Shown here: positions 1 to 9,914 of the stretch, one piece after another
Layout: each line of letters opens with the position of its first letter
Numbering within the stretch: the first letter of the stretch is position 1
Origin: an uncultured Litoreibacter sp.
GTDB taxonomy: Bacteria; Pseudomonadota; Alphaproteobacteria; Rhodobacterales; Rhodobacteraceae
Length of the DNA stretch: 64,000 nucleotides
Assembly: GCA_947504205.1 (NCBI GenBank)
Contig: CANNGL010000005.1
Location: 118,751-182,750 of the forward strand
Reading direction: 5' to 3'
The notes under the pieces: model-generated
Told to the model about the DNA's origin: nothing
Database searches by the model: none
What the model saw: the letters and a program-made list of their open reading frames with translations, nothing else
Program-made: the position numbers and the translations under genes

Positions 1-2
1 TA

Positions 3-836
3 TGGTTAAGGTCCGTTTGGGCGCTGGTTCTGGGAACTCTGGTAGGTGCCTTGGTTCGCGTGAGTTTGAGCTTTCTGCTCTTTAAAGAAGGGCCAAAGCT
101 ATACCTGCATCTCAACCGCTCTGATCTGGGGATAATTTTTGCGCGCGGTAAATGGATCATGGGTCACTCAACATTAACCGCCGTCATCAATCAGGCGGAC
201 CGCTTCTTTTTCGGCCTTATCATGTCGTCGACCACATTCGGGTTCTATTTCATTGCTCGCCAGATGACCGGTGTAGTGAACTCACTGCTGCTCTCGGCCC
301 ACAGACAAATGGGTATTCAGGTTTTCATCCATATGCTCAAGGCGGGGGATACCGAGAAATTCCGCCAGAACTATTACAAGTATCGCCTGTTCTTTGATGG
401 TATTGCGACCCTTTCGGTTGGGTTCCTGATGGTGGCGTCGCCGTTGGCGGTCGAGCTGATTTTTGACGATCGCTATCTGGATGTGGGCCCCTTCGTTCAA
501 GTGCTGACGCTGGAACTTTTATTCATTGGGCCTGGCCTGCTGCGCGAAGCGTTCAGCGCGCAACGAGAGTTCCGGGCCATGACCATGCTGAGCCTTATCC
601 GGGCTGCAAGCCTTTGGGGTGGCATGGCCATTGCAGTTTTTGTCTTTGATTCTCTAACGGCAGCACTTCTGGTGGTGGCCCTTCACCGCACCCCAGAAAT
701 CCTGACGCTTCTATATAAAGGGTGGCAACAGGGATGGGTTAACCTGTTGAAAGAAATCCGCCTTCTGCCTCTCGTCGCTATTGGTGCGGGGCTTGGGTGG
801 GCGGTCGTCTGGTCTTGGAATGCACTTGGGTTCTGA
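3..836 (+). CDS. Polysaccharide/lipopolysaccharide flippase, C-terminal part (cut by window start)
   Basis: This is the C-terminal part of an integral membrane protein of the Wzx/MOP (polysaccharide exporter) type, which would flip lipid-linked sugars across the inner membrane. The frame is open to the first bases, so the gene begins upstream; the TTG at 51 is internal and not a real start. Several hydrophobic stretches alternate with short charged loops. The segment ADRFFFG followed by a FYFIARQ-like helix is typical of flippase repeat halves, as is the later LLREAFSAQREF loop. About 278 residues are visible, roughly half to two thirds of a usual flippase. The family call rests on topology and these motifs. 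The substrate cannot be told. An exopolysaccharide locus probably continues to the left. Confidence 0.7.
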   Translation, partial: WLRSVWALVLGTLVGALVRVSLSFLLFKEGPKLYLHLNRSDLGIIFARGKWIMGHSTLTAVINQADRFFFGLIMSSTTFGFYFIARQMTGVVNSLLLSAHRQMGIQVFIHMLKAGDTEKFRQNYYKYRLFFDGIATLSVGFLMVASPLAVELIFDDRYLDVGPFVQVLTLELLFIGPGLLREAFSAQREFRAMTMLSLIRAASLWGGMAIAVFVFDSLTAALLVVALHRTPEILTLLYKGWQQGWVNLLKEIRLLPLVAIGAGLGWAVVWSWNALGF

Positions 837-1217
837 GACTCGACCTAAAAATTTCTGATCTCAGTTTTATAATGAAGATTATGTTAATAAATCTCGTTTT
901 AGCCGGCGAATTATGGCCAAACTACGGCTAAATTTGCGCACAAATATGCCATAAAACAGTGGGTTAGCGGTTTTTCGCTGAAACGGGCAGGTTTCAGAAT
1001 ACCCCGCATGAAATTATTCCGTATTCCGCCATAGAAACATCCCGAAAAGACCGTAATTCCTAAAGATTTTCTAACCCAGTTGGGGCTGAAGGCGTGTGTA
1101 ACGATGAACACGTTCGTGATGGAACGGCCCCACATTACGCAAGATTGGACTCGGAATGTTTGCTACAATGTCAGTTAAGCCCCAAGGGCTCGTATCTGTT
1201 TATGAAGGCACGCGATC
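837..1217. other. AT-rich intergenic region
   Basis: A 381-bp stretch, clearly richer in A and T than its flanks, separates the flippase from the G8 protein gene. It holds one 8-bp inverted repeat, listed separately, and must also contain the promoter of the G8 gene. The short open frames here show no coding character. No binding site could be named. Confidence 0.6.
898..932 (+). terminator. Candidate hairpin downstream of the flippase gene
   Basis: TTTAGCCG at 898-905 pairs perfectly with CGGCTAAA at 925-932 across a 19-nt loop. It lies 61 nt after the flippase stop. Only a short T run follows, so termination strength is uncertain. Confidence 0.4.
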
Positions 1218-4200
1218 ATGGTCTCTGGCCTCGCAAGATCTGGCACAGCAGCTCGAAAGTGCTGTTCGCGGCGGAGGGCGTGGGTAATGCTGTCTCTCCT
1301 GATGAGCCTGTTCGCTTTCATGGGCGTTGGGGCGGCAGCCTCAGGCTCGGCCCCTCGTACGATGGCCGCAACCGTTCCGCAAAACGAACCCGCTGACGAT
1401 GCGCAATCTGACATGTCAGGACATGGTGCACCCCATACCCCACCAGGCCATGACACAGAGGGGCATATGGACGGTCATGGGACCACGCATACTGGCACCA
1501 TGGACACGGGTCATGGTGGCGACAATCACGACACTACAGGCGACACCGGCACCGCCGGGCATGGCACGATGGACCATGATGTGGACACTGGCGGCGCCGC
1601 GACGGGGCACGAAACGACGGGGCACGGCGATGGTCATGATACCGGTGGTCATGGTGGTATGGGCCACGGCGGCCACGATATCGTTCTGCCCACGACACCT
1701 GCGGACATCGAAGCCTTTGTTCAGGCCGTAAAGTCCGCGCCAGACATACACGTACATGACAGTGACTCTCCCATGCTTGGCGAGCATATGGCCGCTCTTG
1801 CTCTTGTGCCAACGGCTGAAGCCACACATATCGCTATTGGGAATGGAGACTGGTCTGATCCGAACAATTGGTACAACGGAGAAATCCCGGGCGATAATGC
1901 CAAGGTTGTCATCCCTGATGGCGTGACGATGACCTACGATGTCGATAGTGCAGCCCGCCTGTTTACCGTGCGGGTGGATGGCGAGCTGACTTTTGCAACG
2001 GACACCACCACATCCATGATCGTCGATACCTTTGTCGTCAGTCCAAAAGGCACCCTGACCATCGGGACCGAAGATGATCCGATCCAACCGGACGTCTCCA
2101 CTGATATCATCATCGCCAACAACGGCCCGATAGATACCAATTGGGATCCCATGCTCTTGAGCCGCGGGTTGATCTCGCATGGCGAGGCCACCTTCCATGG
2201 CGCCGTCAAAGATTCGCATGAAAAAGTCATCGAAGATCCAATGGCAGGCGATACATCCATCACCTTCGAGGAAATACCCGTCGGTTGGCAGGTAGGAGAT
2301 ACAATCGTTATCGCCGGGACAGATTACGATGGGTATAACAAAGACCCTTCAACGGGCGAGAGACGCCATTTCGAACCAGAAGATGAAATCCGCGAAATCA
2401 CTTCGATCGACGGGAACACCGTGCATTTCAATGATGCATTGATCCATGATCACGACACGCCGCGGGACGATCTGTTTACATCTGTGGCCAATTATTCCCG
2501 CAACATCACAATCGGCACAGAAGACCCTGATACGGCCGAAGTTTACGAACGCGGCCATGCCATGTTCATGCATTCTGATGATGTAGACGTTCGCTACGCT
2601 GCGTTCCACGAGCTCGGCCGCACCGATAAATCCGAAGCGGCTCATGATGCGGACGAGGTTCAGAACCTGACCTTTGATACGAATGTCAAAGGCCGTTACG
2701 GGTTGCACCTGCATCGCACCGGAACAGACGACGTTGATGATCCAGCAGTTGTGATTGGGAACGCTGTTTATGGCTCTCCTGGCTGGGGTTTTGTCCACCA
2801 CGATAGTAATGCAATTCTCGATAATAACGCGTCATACAACACGTTTGGCGCAGGATTTGTTGCCGAGAGTGGCAATGAAATTGGAACGTGGTCAGACAAC
2901 ATTGCGATATATGCGCAGGGCAACAACTGGAACCTCGTCAAAAATGCCCAAGATCCAGAGGCTTTTGATACCGGGCGCTCTGGCGACGGGTTCTGGTTCC
3001 AAAGCCGTATGGTCGATTCAGTCGATAACATCGCCGCAAGCGTTAATCACGGGTTTGTCTACTACCACAGAGGGGAACTGGCCGACGACGCACAGCTTGC
3101 CTTCGACGCCGATGTGTTCCTGTTCCCCGGAGCGATGTCCTATGTAAATGAGGTGAAGCCGGAAGACGCCCCTATTCTGTCTTTTGAAGGCAATGAAGCT
3201 TTTGCGGCCAAAGAAGGCCTGCATGTGGTAAAGGCCAACACACAGCAAAATCACGATGTGCACAGCATTTTTGAAGATTTTACCGCCTGGAATGTCAAAA
3301 ATGGCGCGCATTTCGAATATACGGCCCACTACGTCATCAAGGATTTTGACCTGATCGCGCGCGAAGCAACACAAATTAACTCTCCCGACACCGGGTTAAG
3401 CTTTGGGCGCAATACATCCGACATGACAATTGTCGATACGCATGTTGATGGGTTTCAAATCGGATACGATCTGCTCAAAGATTTCACAGACCCTAACTTC
3501 AGCAAAACTGATCATGAATACACCCTGATTAACGCAACTGGCAGCAATATCAGCAAACTCTTCTACAAGAACTACGATGCCACCTACGATACGATCCTGG
3601 ACAGCAGCGACATCGTTGATCCTGGGGTTACGCCTTTCGTCGAACTGAGCACACCTTTGACCTACCGCGAAGGCTCGGGTCCGGGCGACAGAACCGTCGT
3701 GCTGGAAGGCAGCAAAACCGACAGTCTGGGTGTTACAGATTTCCCCGGTGGTGTCGATGATTACGACCTTGGCATAAAAAGCGTTCTCTCGATCTTGAAC
3801 ACGAAGGGGTACTATGCCGCCAGCGACGGCAATAACTACTTCACCTTCGATTTGTATTTCTCAGATCGGTTGACGGGCGACATCTACAAACAGACTGAGC
3901 TTGTCCGCATTGATGACAACGTGCCGCTGACCCATACGACAAATCAGTACAAAGATGTCATCTACAACGGCGAGATCGATATCACGGATTTGCAGGCTAT
4001 GGTCAAAGGTTCCGAGCTCGTGGCCAGCGGGGACAATGTGCGCGCGTTGGTTCAGCCTACGCCAGAACCGGAGATACACGTACAGCCTACTCCCTCCCCT
4101 GAAGATGAGGCCAATGTTCAACGACCTCCAACCGAGGAAGAGGACAGCCAGAGTTCTTCTGAGGAAACGACGATAACTATGGATGCCGGGCGTCTGGCCC

Positions 4201-4466
4201 CTCCCAAGGAACATCTTGATGAGGCCGACGAGAACACACCTGCGGACCAATACGCTGCACTTAAGGCCTCCGATGAGATCTCTGTGCAGTTACCTCCTAA
4301 GGCTGACGACCTCGACCCACCCGTGTGCGAGGTCGAGACCACACCGCACACCGAGACAACTGATCCGGAAGTGCTCTGGACGGCGTTGACTGAAAACAGT
4401 GCTATCTTGACGGAAACCGATCTTTGCCAAGATGCCGAGGATGAGAATATTCTTGAGTTGATCTAG
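1218..4466 (+). CDS. Secreted G8-domain, beta-helix protein with a His/Gly-rich N-terminus
   Basis: The protein has 1082 residues. A basic start (to about residue 22) and a hydrophobic core (about 24-42) form a signal peptide; ATG at 1287 (Met24) is an alternative start giving a shorter signal. Residues 65-154 are a low-complexity His/Gly/Asp/Thr stretch with 16 histidines, likely metal-binding. A G8 domain follows at about 205-330 (GNGDWSDPNNWYNGEIPGD). At about 445-475 comes a segment with RGHAMFMH and ELGRTDK that resembles the region after G8 in animal CEMIP/TMEM2 proteins, then parallel beta-helix-like repeats with many Asn/Asp turns. The last 130 residues are Pro/Glu/Ser-rich. In animals, G8 proteins are linked to hyaluronan turnover; a polysaccharide-binding or cleaving role here is inference. 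It sits alone between the flippase and the hut genes. Confidence 0.75.
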   Translation: MVSGLARSGTAARKCCSRRRAWVMLSLLMSLFAFMGVGAAASGSAPRTMAATVPQNEPADDAQSDMSGHGAPHTPPGHDTEGHMDGHGTTHTGTMDTGHGGDNHDTTGDTGTAGHGTMDHDVDTGGAATGHETTGHGDGHDTGGHGGMGHGGHDIVLPTTPADIEAFVQAVKSAPDIHVHDSDSPMLGEHMAALALVPTAEATHIAIGNGDWSDPNNWYNGEIPGDNAKVVIPDGVTMTYDVDSAARLFTVRVDGELTFATDTTTSMIVDTFVVSPKGTLTIGTEDDPIQPDVSTDIIIANNGPIDTNWDPMLLSRGLISHGEATFHGAVKDSHEKVIEDPMAGDTSITFEEIPVGWQVGDTIVIAGTDYDGYNKDPSTGERRHFEPEDEIREITSIDGNTVHFNDALIHDHDTPRDDLFTSVANYSRNITIGTEDPDTAEVYERGHAMFMHSDDVDVRYAAFHELGRTDKSEAAHDADEVQNLTFDTNVKGRYGLHLHRTGTDDVDDPAVVIGNAVYGSPGWGFVHHDSNAILDNNASYNTFGAGFVAESGNEIGTWSDNIAIYAQGNNWNLVKNAQDPEAFDTGRSGDGFWFQSRMVDSVDNIAASVNHGFVYYHRGELADDAQLAFDADVFLFPGAMSYVNEVKPEDAPILSFEGNEAFAAKEGLHVVKANTQQNHDVHSIFEDFTAWNVKNGAHFEYTAHYVIKDFDLIAREATQINSPDTGLSFGRNTSDMTIVDTHVDGFQIGYDLLKDFTDPNFSKTDHEYTLINATGSNISKLFYKNYDATYDTILDSSDIVDPGVTPFVELSTPLTYREGSGPGDRTVVLEGSKTDSLGVTDFPGGVDDYDLGIKSVLSILNTKGYYAASDGNNYFTFDLYFSDRLTGDIYKQTELVRIDDNVPLTHTTNQYKDVIYNGEIDITDLQAMVKGSELVASGDNVRALVQPTPEPEIHVQPTPSPEDEANVQRPPTEEEDSQSSSEETTITMDAGRLAPPKEHLDEADENTPADQYAALKASDEISVQLPPKADDLDPPVCEVETTPHTETTDPEVLWTALTENSAILTETDLCQDAEDENILELI

Positions 4467-4529
4467 ATACCCAAAGTGAAACGGCAAGACGCAAGCGAGA
4501 GGACCTATGTTAGGTTCCGCGTCGGGACG

Positions 4530-4561
4530 AGAAGGCACCGCTATTCTAGGCAGTGGCTTCT
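4530..4561. terminator. Imperfect hairpin between convergent G8 gene and hutU
   Basis: Bases 4530-4541 pair with 4550-4561 in a 12-position stem with two mismatches and an 8-nt loop. It lies between two convergent stop codons (4466 and 4642), so it could end transcription from either side. There is no clear T run. Confidence 0.35.
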
Positions 4562-4641
4562 CAAACAAAAATTGAGTAACCCTATCTGACGGCTCCAATG
4601 TGATTGTCAGCGCATGATCGGGCTGTACCAATCGTCATGCC

Positions 4642-6312
4642 TCACTTCCGCAAAATTCCGGGTAAAACCAAGCCGTTTTCTTTAGCACAGTCCTGTGCAA
4701 TCTCGTAGCCTGCATCTGCGTGGCGCATCACGCCGGTAGCGGGGTCATTCCAGAGAACATTTGCCAGCCGTCTGTCGGCGTCCGCGCTGCCGTCGCAGCA
4801 TATCACCATGCCTGAGTGCTGGCTGAACCCCATGCCAACGCCACCTCCGTGATGGAGCGAAACCCAGGTGGCGCCGCTGGCCACGTTCAGCATCGCGTTG
4901 AGCAGGGGCCAATCCGATACCGCATCGGAGCCGTCCTTCATGGATTCTGTTTCGCGGTTTGGGGAGGCGACCGAGCCGCTGTCGAGGTGGTCGCGGCCGA
5001 TCACAACCGGTGCGGAAAGCTCCCCGTTACGCACCATTTCGTTGAAGGCCAGACCCAACTTGTGACGCTGGCCGAGACCGACCCAGCAAATGCGCGCAGG
5101 CAGGCCCTGAAACGCAATGCGCTCACGTGCCATATCGAGCCAGTTGTGCAGATGTGGATCGTCTATCAGTTCCTTCACCTTGGCGTCTGTCTTGTAGATA
5201 TCTTCTGGATCACCTGACAGCGCGCACCAGCGGAACGGTCCGATACCACGACAAAAGAGAGGTCGTATGTATGCCGGAACAAAACCTGGGAACGCGAAGG
5301 CGTTTTCCAAGCCTTCCTCCTTGGCGACCTGCCGGATGTTGTTGCCGTAATCCAGTGTGGGGACACCGGTGTTCCAGAAATCAACCATTGCTGCGACGTG
5401 GGCTTTCATTGATGCGCGGGCCGCTTTTTCCACCGCTTTGGGGTCGCTCTCCTGTTTGGTGCGCCACTCGGCAACACTCCAACCCTGAGGCAGATAGCCA
5501 TGGATCGGATCATGTGCAGAGGTCTGGTCGGTCACGATATCGGGTTTGACGCCGCGTTTCACCAATTCCGGGAATACATCGGCAGCGTTGCCGATCAATG
5601 CTACGGATTTTGCCTCTCCGGCGGCTGTCCATGCGTCGATCATCGCAAGAGCCTCATCCAGATCACTTGTCTTTTCGTCGACATAGCGGGTGCGCAGTCG
5701 GAAGTCGGCACGGGTCTCATCGCATTCAACAGCCAGACAGCAAGCGCCAGCCATGACAGCTGCAAGTGGTTGCGCACCACCCATGCCGCCAAGTCCGCCT
5801 GTCAATATCCAGCGTCCCTTAAGGTTGCCATCATAGTGCTGGCGACCAGCCTCCATGAAAGTTTCGTAGGTGCCCTGAACGATGCCTTGGGTGCCAATAT
5901 AAATCCATGAACCCGCGGTCATCTGGCCGTACATCGCCAGACCTTTCTTATCGAGTTCGTTGAAGTGGTCCCAAGTGGCCCAGTTTGGCACAAGGTTGGA
6001 ATTGGCGATCAGAACCCTCGGTGCGTCCTTATGGGTGGTAAAGACACCGACGGGCTTGCCGGATTGAACCAGTAGTGTCTGTGTCTCTTCGAGATCTCTC
6101 AGGGCGGCCACGATCCCGTCGAAATCATCCCAAGTGCGGGCAGCCCGCCCGATTCCACCGTAGACAACAAGCTCATGCGGGTTCTCGGCTACATCGGGGT
6201 GAAGGTTGTTCATCAGCATCCGCATGGGCGCTTCCGTGAGCCAGCTCTTAGCAGTGATTTCGTTTCCGGTTGCGGGGAAAACATCGCGAATATTGTGGCG
6301 TGGATTGGTCAT
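4642..6312 (-). CDS. hutU: Urocanate hydratase (urocanase)
   Basis: Converts urocanate to 4-imidazolone-5-propanoate, the second step of histidine breakdown, using tightly bound NAD+. The 556-residue length is normal for the family. The N-terminal [14 protein letters not shown] and [11 protein letters not shown] segments, the glycine-rich [16 protein letters not shown]-binding stretch and the [15 protein letters not shown] segment are all present and intact. It is the last gene of the hutI-hutH-hutG-hutU operon and its start overlaps the hutG stop by 4 nt, indicating translational coupling. Its stop faces the G8 gene. The call is secure from sequence and context. Confidence 0.98.
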   Translation of the reverse strand: MTNPRHNIRDVFPATGNEITAKSWLTEAPMRMLMNNLHPDVAENPHELVVYGGIGRAARTWDDFDGIVAALRDLEETQTLLVQSGKPVGVFTTHKDAPRVLIANSNLVPNWATWDHFNELDKKGLAMYGQMTAGSWIYIGTQGIVQGTYETFMEAGRQHYDGNLKGRWILTGGLGGMGGAQPLAAVMAGACCLAVECDETRADFRLRTRYVDEKTSDLDEALAMIDAWTAAGEAKSVALIGNAADVFPELVKRGVKPDIVTDQTSAHDPIHGYLPQGWSVAEWRTKQESDPKAVEKAARASMKAHVAAMVDFWNTGVPTLDYGNNIRQVAKEEGLENAFAFPGFVPAYIRPLFCRGIGPFRWCALSGDPEDIYKTDAKVKELIDDPHLHNWLDMARERIAFQGLPARICWVGLGQRHKLGLAFNEMVRNGELSAPVVIGRDHLDSGSVASPNRETESMKDGSDAVSDWPLLNAMLNVASGATWVSLHHGGGVGMGFSQHSGMVICCDGSADADRRLANVLWNDPATGVMRHADAGYEIAQDCAKENGLVLPGILRK

Positions 6313-7109
6313 GAAGTGCCTCCTAATGTCGGGGCCAGATCGGCCAGTTCAGTGAGGATTTCGATCAAAACGAGACGCAACCTTGCGGCCTTGGTCTCGT
6401 CGTAGTTCCAAGGTGGGGTTTCGGCGGAAAGATAGGTTGATTGGGCGAGTTCCATCTGGATCGCGTGTAGGCCCGCGTTTGGCCGACCATAATGGCGCGT
6501 CGTCCAACCGCCTTTGAAACGCCCGTTAACGGTCGTGGTGAAACCAGCTGAGTTTTTGCAGGTCCGTGTGACCGCGGCTTCGATCTCGGGTGCGCAAGTT
6601 GCCCCGAGATTGGTGCCGACGTTGAAATCCGGCAAGGTGCCTTCAAAGAGGTATGGAATTTTGGATCGGATGGAATGGCAATCATAAAGGATCGCTACTC
6701 CATGAAGCGCTCGCACGCGTGCAAGCTCTGCCTCGAGAGCGGCGTGATAGGGTGCATGAAACGTGTCGTGCCGTTCTGCGGTCTCGGCCTCGCTTGGCGG
6801 ATTGGTCCAGATATCAATCCCGTCAAAATCCGTCAGCGGTACCAATTGAGTGGTGTTCTGACCCGGATAGAGGCTCTCTCCGGTCGGATCGCGGTTTGCG
6901 TCAATGACGTAGCGATGAAAATTTGCGGTAACGGTTGTGACTTCAGGCAGTAGGTCGCGATAGAGACGATCAATGTGCCAGTCGGTGTCGGTGAGCTTCT
7001 GTCCATTCTCGTTGAGATGCTGCCAAATATCATCTGGAACAAAGGTTCCAGTGTGGGGAAGCCCCAAGACAATGGGACCGGACCCTCGTGTAATACTTAC
7101 TGGTGTCAT
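6309..7109 (-). CDS. hutG: N-formylglutamate deformylase
   Basis: Hydrolyses N-formyl-L-glutamate to formate and glutamate, the last step of the five-step Hut route that goes through HutF. The protein has 266 residues. Visible family signs are the N-terminal [12 protein letters not shown] stretch, DANRDPTG, the internal [12 protein letters not shown] segment with a likely metal-binding His, and [14 protein letters not shown] near residue 200. Together with hutF in the same locus it defines the formylglutamate version of the pathway rather than the HutG formiminoglutamase version. It overlaps both hutH and hutU by 4 nt. Confidence 0.95.
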   Translation of the reverse strand: MTPVSITRGSGPIVLGLPHTGTFVPDDIWQHLNENGQKLTDTDWHIDRLYRDLLPEVTTVTANFHRYVIDANRDPTGESLYPGQNTTQLVPLTDFDGIDIWTNPPSEAETAERHDTFHAPYHAALEAELARVRALHGVAILYDCHSIRSKIPYLFEGTLPDFNVGTNLGATCAPEIEAAVTRTCKNSAGFTTTVNGRFKGGWTTRHYGRPNAGLHAIQMELAQSTYLSAETPPWNYDETKAARLRLVLIEILTELADLAPTLGGTS

Positions 7110-8647
7110 TCGACTTGGCCCTTAACGAACGCGGGCATCTGAACGGATCCGGTCATTTTTCCTGAGGACACCAGTTGAGCGGCGGCTTCGATTTCCGGTG
7201 CCATGTAGCGGTCTTCGCCCAGAGCCGGAACGACTCCACGCAGAACCGAGATAGCATCGCTGAGAGCTGCACTTGTCTTTAACGGCGCACGAAACTCGAT
7301 CCCTTGCGCGCCGCACATCGCCTCAACTCCAAGGATCACGTTCAGATTTTTGTTCATCCGTGACAGCCTGCGCGCGGCGTGCGCTGCCATGCTGACATGA
7401 TCTTCCTGATTGGCGGAGGTGGGGGTGCTGTCGGTCGTGCAGGGGTTGGCGAGGTGTTTGTTCTCGCTCATCAGGGCAGCGGTTGTGACCTCGGCAATCA
7501 TCAGGCCAGAGTTCAGGCCCGGATCGGGCGTCAGAAACGGTGGCAGATCGAAAGATAAAGTTGGATCGACCATCAATGCGACACGGCGCTGGGCAATGGC
7601 ACCGATCTCGGACAGCGCGACGGCGATCTGATCGGCTGCAAAACCAACAGGTTCGGCGTGAAAATTCCCACCAGACACGATCAAGCCGTCTTCAACCAGA
7701 ACCAGCGGGTTGTCGGTCACGGCATTGGCCTCGGTTTCAAGTGTGCGGCCTGCGAAGTGAAGTAGATCCATAGCTGCACCGGTGACCTGCGGTTGGCAGC
7801 GGATGCAGTAGGGGTCTTGCACCCGGGTATCGCCATCCCGGTGACTTTCCCGAATTTCAGAGCCCGCCATTAAGGCGCGTTGGGCGCGGGCCACTTCGAT
7901 CTGCCCACGGTGCCCTCGCAATGTATGGATGGCATCCTGCAGCGGCGCTGTAGAGCCCATGATTGCGTCGGTCGATAGCGCGCAAGTGAGGACAGAGGTT
8001 GCCGCGTTTTGCCACGCGCCCCACAAACCAACCAGGGCGCAGGCGGTGGAGAATTGGGTGCCGTTGATCAGCGCCAACCCTTCCTTTGCATTTAAGGTGA
8101 TTGGGGTCAGGCCCGCCTTGCTTAAAGCGTCTTTTGCGAGCATCCGGGTGCCCTTGTGATGTGCTTCGCCTTCGCCGATCATAGCGGCGGCCATATGCGC
8201 CAGCGGGGCCAGATCGCCCGAAGCACCAACAGAGCCTTGGCTTGGAACGATTGGCGTGACGCCCGTTTCCAGCATGGCTTCGATTAACTGCACTGTGCTC
8301 ATGGCGACGCCGGAGGCCCCGCGTCCAAGTGAGAGCAGTTTCAATGCCATCATCAGGCGCGTTGTGGCTTCATCCAATGTTTCGCCGACACCACAGCAGT
8401 GAGACAAGATAAGGTTGCGCTGTAAGGTTCCGGTATCTTCTGATGCGATCTTGACGCTTGCGAGCTTTCCGAAACCTGTATTGATTCCGTAAATCGGATC
8501 GGAGCCGTCGGCGGCGTTCTCAACAAGCTCTGCCGCAGCGTTGATCGCGGGGTGCGAAGACAGGTCGAGTGTGACCGGTTGGGAGTTGGTCCATATGTCT
8601 TGAAGCTGCGCCAGAGTTGCTGCGCCAGGGGTAAGAATGACCGTCAT
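7106..8647 (-). CDS. hutH: Histidine ammonia-lyase
   Basis: Removes ammonia from L-histidine to give urocanate, the entry step of the pathway. The 513-residue protein carries the Ala142-Ser143-Gly144 triad ([15 protein letters not shown]) that cyclises to the MIO electrophile, and the conserved [11 protein letters not shown] segment near residue 53. The later [15 protein letters not shown] and [13 protein letters not shown] motifs are also intact. It is translationally coupled by ATGA overlaps to hutI upstream and hutG downstream. Confidence 0.98.
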   Translation of the reverse strand: MTVILTPGAATLAQLQDIWTNSQPVTLDLSSHPAINAAAELVENAADGSDPIYGINTGFGKLASVKIASEDTGTLQRNLILSHCCGVGETLDEATTRLMMALKLLSLGRGASGVAMSTVQLIEAMLETGVTPIVPSQGSVGASGDLAPLAHMAAAMIGEGEAHHKGTRMLAKDALSKAGLTPITLNAKEGLALINGTQFSTACALVGLWGAWQNAATSVLTCALSTDAIMGSTAPLQDAIHTLRGHRGQIEVARAQRALMAGSEIRESHRDGDTRVQDPYCIRCQPQVTGAAMDLLHFAGRTLETEANAVTDNPLVLVEDGLIVSGGNFHAEPVGFAADQIAVALSEIGAIAQRRVALMVDPTLSFDLPPFLTPDPGLNSGLMIAEVTTAALMSENKHLANPCTTDSTPTSANQEDHVSMAAHAARRLSRMNKNLNVILGVEAMCGAQGIEFRAPLKTSAALSDAISVLRGVVPALGEDRYMAPEIEAAAQLVSSGKMTGSVQMPAFVKGQVE

Positions 8648-9837
8648 ATCGCCCCCCTGAAAATACGCCTATGCAATGGGTTGAACCCGATGCGATAGGC
8701 AAGCTCAGCCGGGTGCGTGATGTTCCAAACGCAGAGGTCTGCCCGCGCTCCAGCAACGATCCGCCCGCGATTGCTTTCGCCGAGCGCTGTCGCGGCATGG
8801 GCCGTCACACCGAGCAAGGCCTCCAGTGGGGTCATCCGGAAAAGCGTGCACGCCATGTTCATCGTCAGAAGTGGGGAGGCCAAAGGCGATGAGCCCGGAT
8901 TACAGTCGGTCGCCAGCGCCATTGGCACACCATGGTCGCGGAAGGCCTGTATGGGCGGAAGCTGGCTTTCACGCAACGTGTAGAATGCGCCGGGCAAAAC
9001 AACAGCATGGGTTCCTGCCGTTGCCATCGCTCGAGCGTCCGCTTCGGTGGCATATTCCACGTGATCGGCGCTCAGGGCGCCATAGTCTGCAGCAAGCTGC
9101 GTCCCCCCGATATTTGATAATTGTTCCGCATGAAGCTTCACCGGCAGGCCCAGTTCTTTGGCCACATCAAAGACGCGGGTTATCTGAGCGGTGTCAAATG
9201 CAATACCTTCGCAGAACCCATCAACCGCGTCGACCAAACCTTCGGCATGGGCAGTGCGCAGGGTAGGGATACAAACATCGTCGATATAAGCATCTGGTTG
9301 GTTTTTGTAGTCCTCTGGTACGGCGTGGGCACCGAGAAAGCTGGTTCTCACATCAATTGGACGGCTTTGCTCGATTTGGCGCGCGACACGAAGCATCTTC
9401 AGTTCGGTGTCACGGTCGAGACCGTAGCCGGATTTCACTTCAATGAGCGTGACGCCCTCGTCTATCATTGCGTCGATCCGGGTCAGTGCGTCTTTGAGCA
9501 GAGCGTGTTGCGTTGCTTTGCGGGTGGCTTTTACCGTGGAGACGATCCCGCCACCGGCGCGTGCGACCTCTTCATAGCTGGCCCCGTTCAGGCGAAGTTC
9601 GAATTCTGCTGCACGGTTGCCGCCAAAAACTATATGCGTATGGCAATCGATCAGGGCGGGGGTTACAAGCCTCCCCCCCAGATCGTGAATATCGTCGTTT
9701 CGGTACTTTTCTGGAACCTCACCTGCCGCGCCAACCCATTCAATTTGATCCCCTGCCAGTGCGATTGCGCCAGTGGGAAGCAGTCCGAAACTGGTGTTGT
9801 CTTCAAGTGTGGCGATGGCTGCGTTGGTGAGAAGCAT
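8644..9837 (-). CDS. hutI: Imidazolonepropionase
   Basis: Hydrolyses 4-imidazolone-5-propanoate to N-formimino-L-glutamate. This is a 397-residue amidohydrolase-fold enzyme. The metal-binding [15 protein letters not shown] motif, the AGGGIVSTV turn, [17 protein letters not shown] and the late DCNPGSS segment are all present. It is the first gene of the four-gene minus-strand hut operon, and its ATG lies 45 nt from a TGTATACA operator shared with the divergent hutF. Its stop overlaps the hutH start by 4 nt. Confidence 0.97.
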   Translation of the reverse strand: MLLTNAAIATLEDNTSFGLLPTGAIALAGDQIEWVGAAGEVPEKYRNDDIHDLGGRLVTPALIDCHTHIVFGGNRAAEFELRLNGASYEEVARAGGGIVSTVKATRKATQHALLKDALTRIDAMIDEGVTLIEVKSGYGLDRDTELKMLRVARQIEQSRPIDVRTSFLGAHAVPEDYKNQPDAYIDDVCIPTLRTAHAEGLVDAVDGFCEGIAFDTAQITRVFDVAKELGLPVKLHAEQLSNIGGTQLAADYGALSADHVEYATEADARAMATAGTHAVVLPGAFYTLRESQLPPIQAFRDHGVPMALATDCNPGSSPLASPLLTMNMACTLFRMTPLEALLGVTAHAATALGESNRGRIVAGARADLCVWNITHPAELAYRIGFNPLHRRIFRGAI

Positions 9838-9846
9838 GCAGGACGA

Positions 9847-9908
9847 CTCGCTTGCAAAGATGCGTTCATAAAACTATTATGTGTATACATAAAAATATGT
9901 CAAGCGAG
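9847..9908. promoter_or_regulatory. hutI/hutF divergent promoter region with HutC-type operator
   Basis: The 77 bp between the hutI ATG and the hutF ATG contains the perfect palindrome TGTATACA at 9882-9889, the core expected for a GntR/HutC operator. The encoded HutC is close by. An 8-bp inverted repeat, CTCGCTTG (9847-9854) and CAAGCGAG (9901-9908), brackets it. Both operons would be de-repressed by urocanate if this HutC behaves like known family members. Confidence 0.65.
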
Positions 9909-9914
9909 CGCATT

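Noticed and set aside
1416-2219. A 267-codon minus-strand frame inside the G8 gene
   Set aside because: Shadow of the repetitive His/Gly coding region; no ribosome-binding site and no family character.
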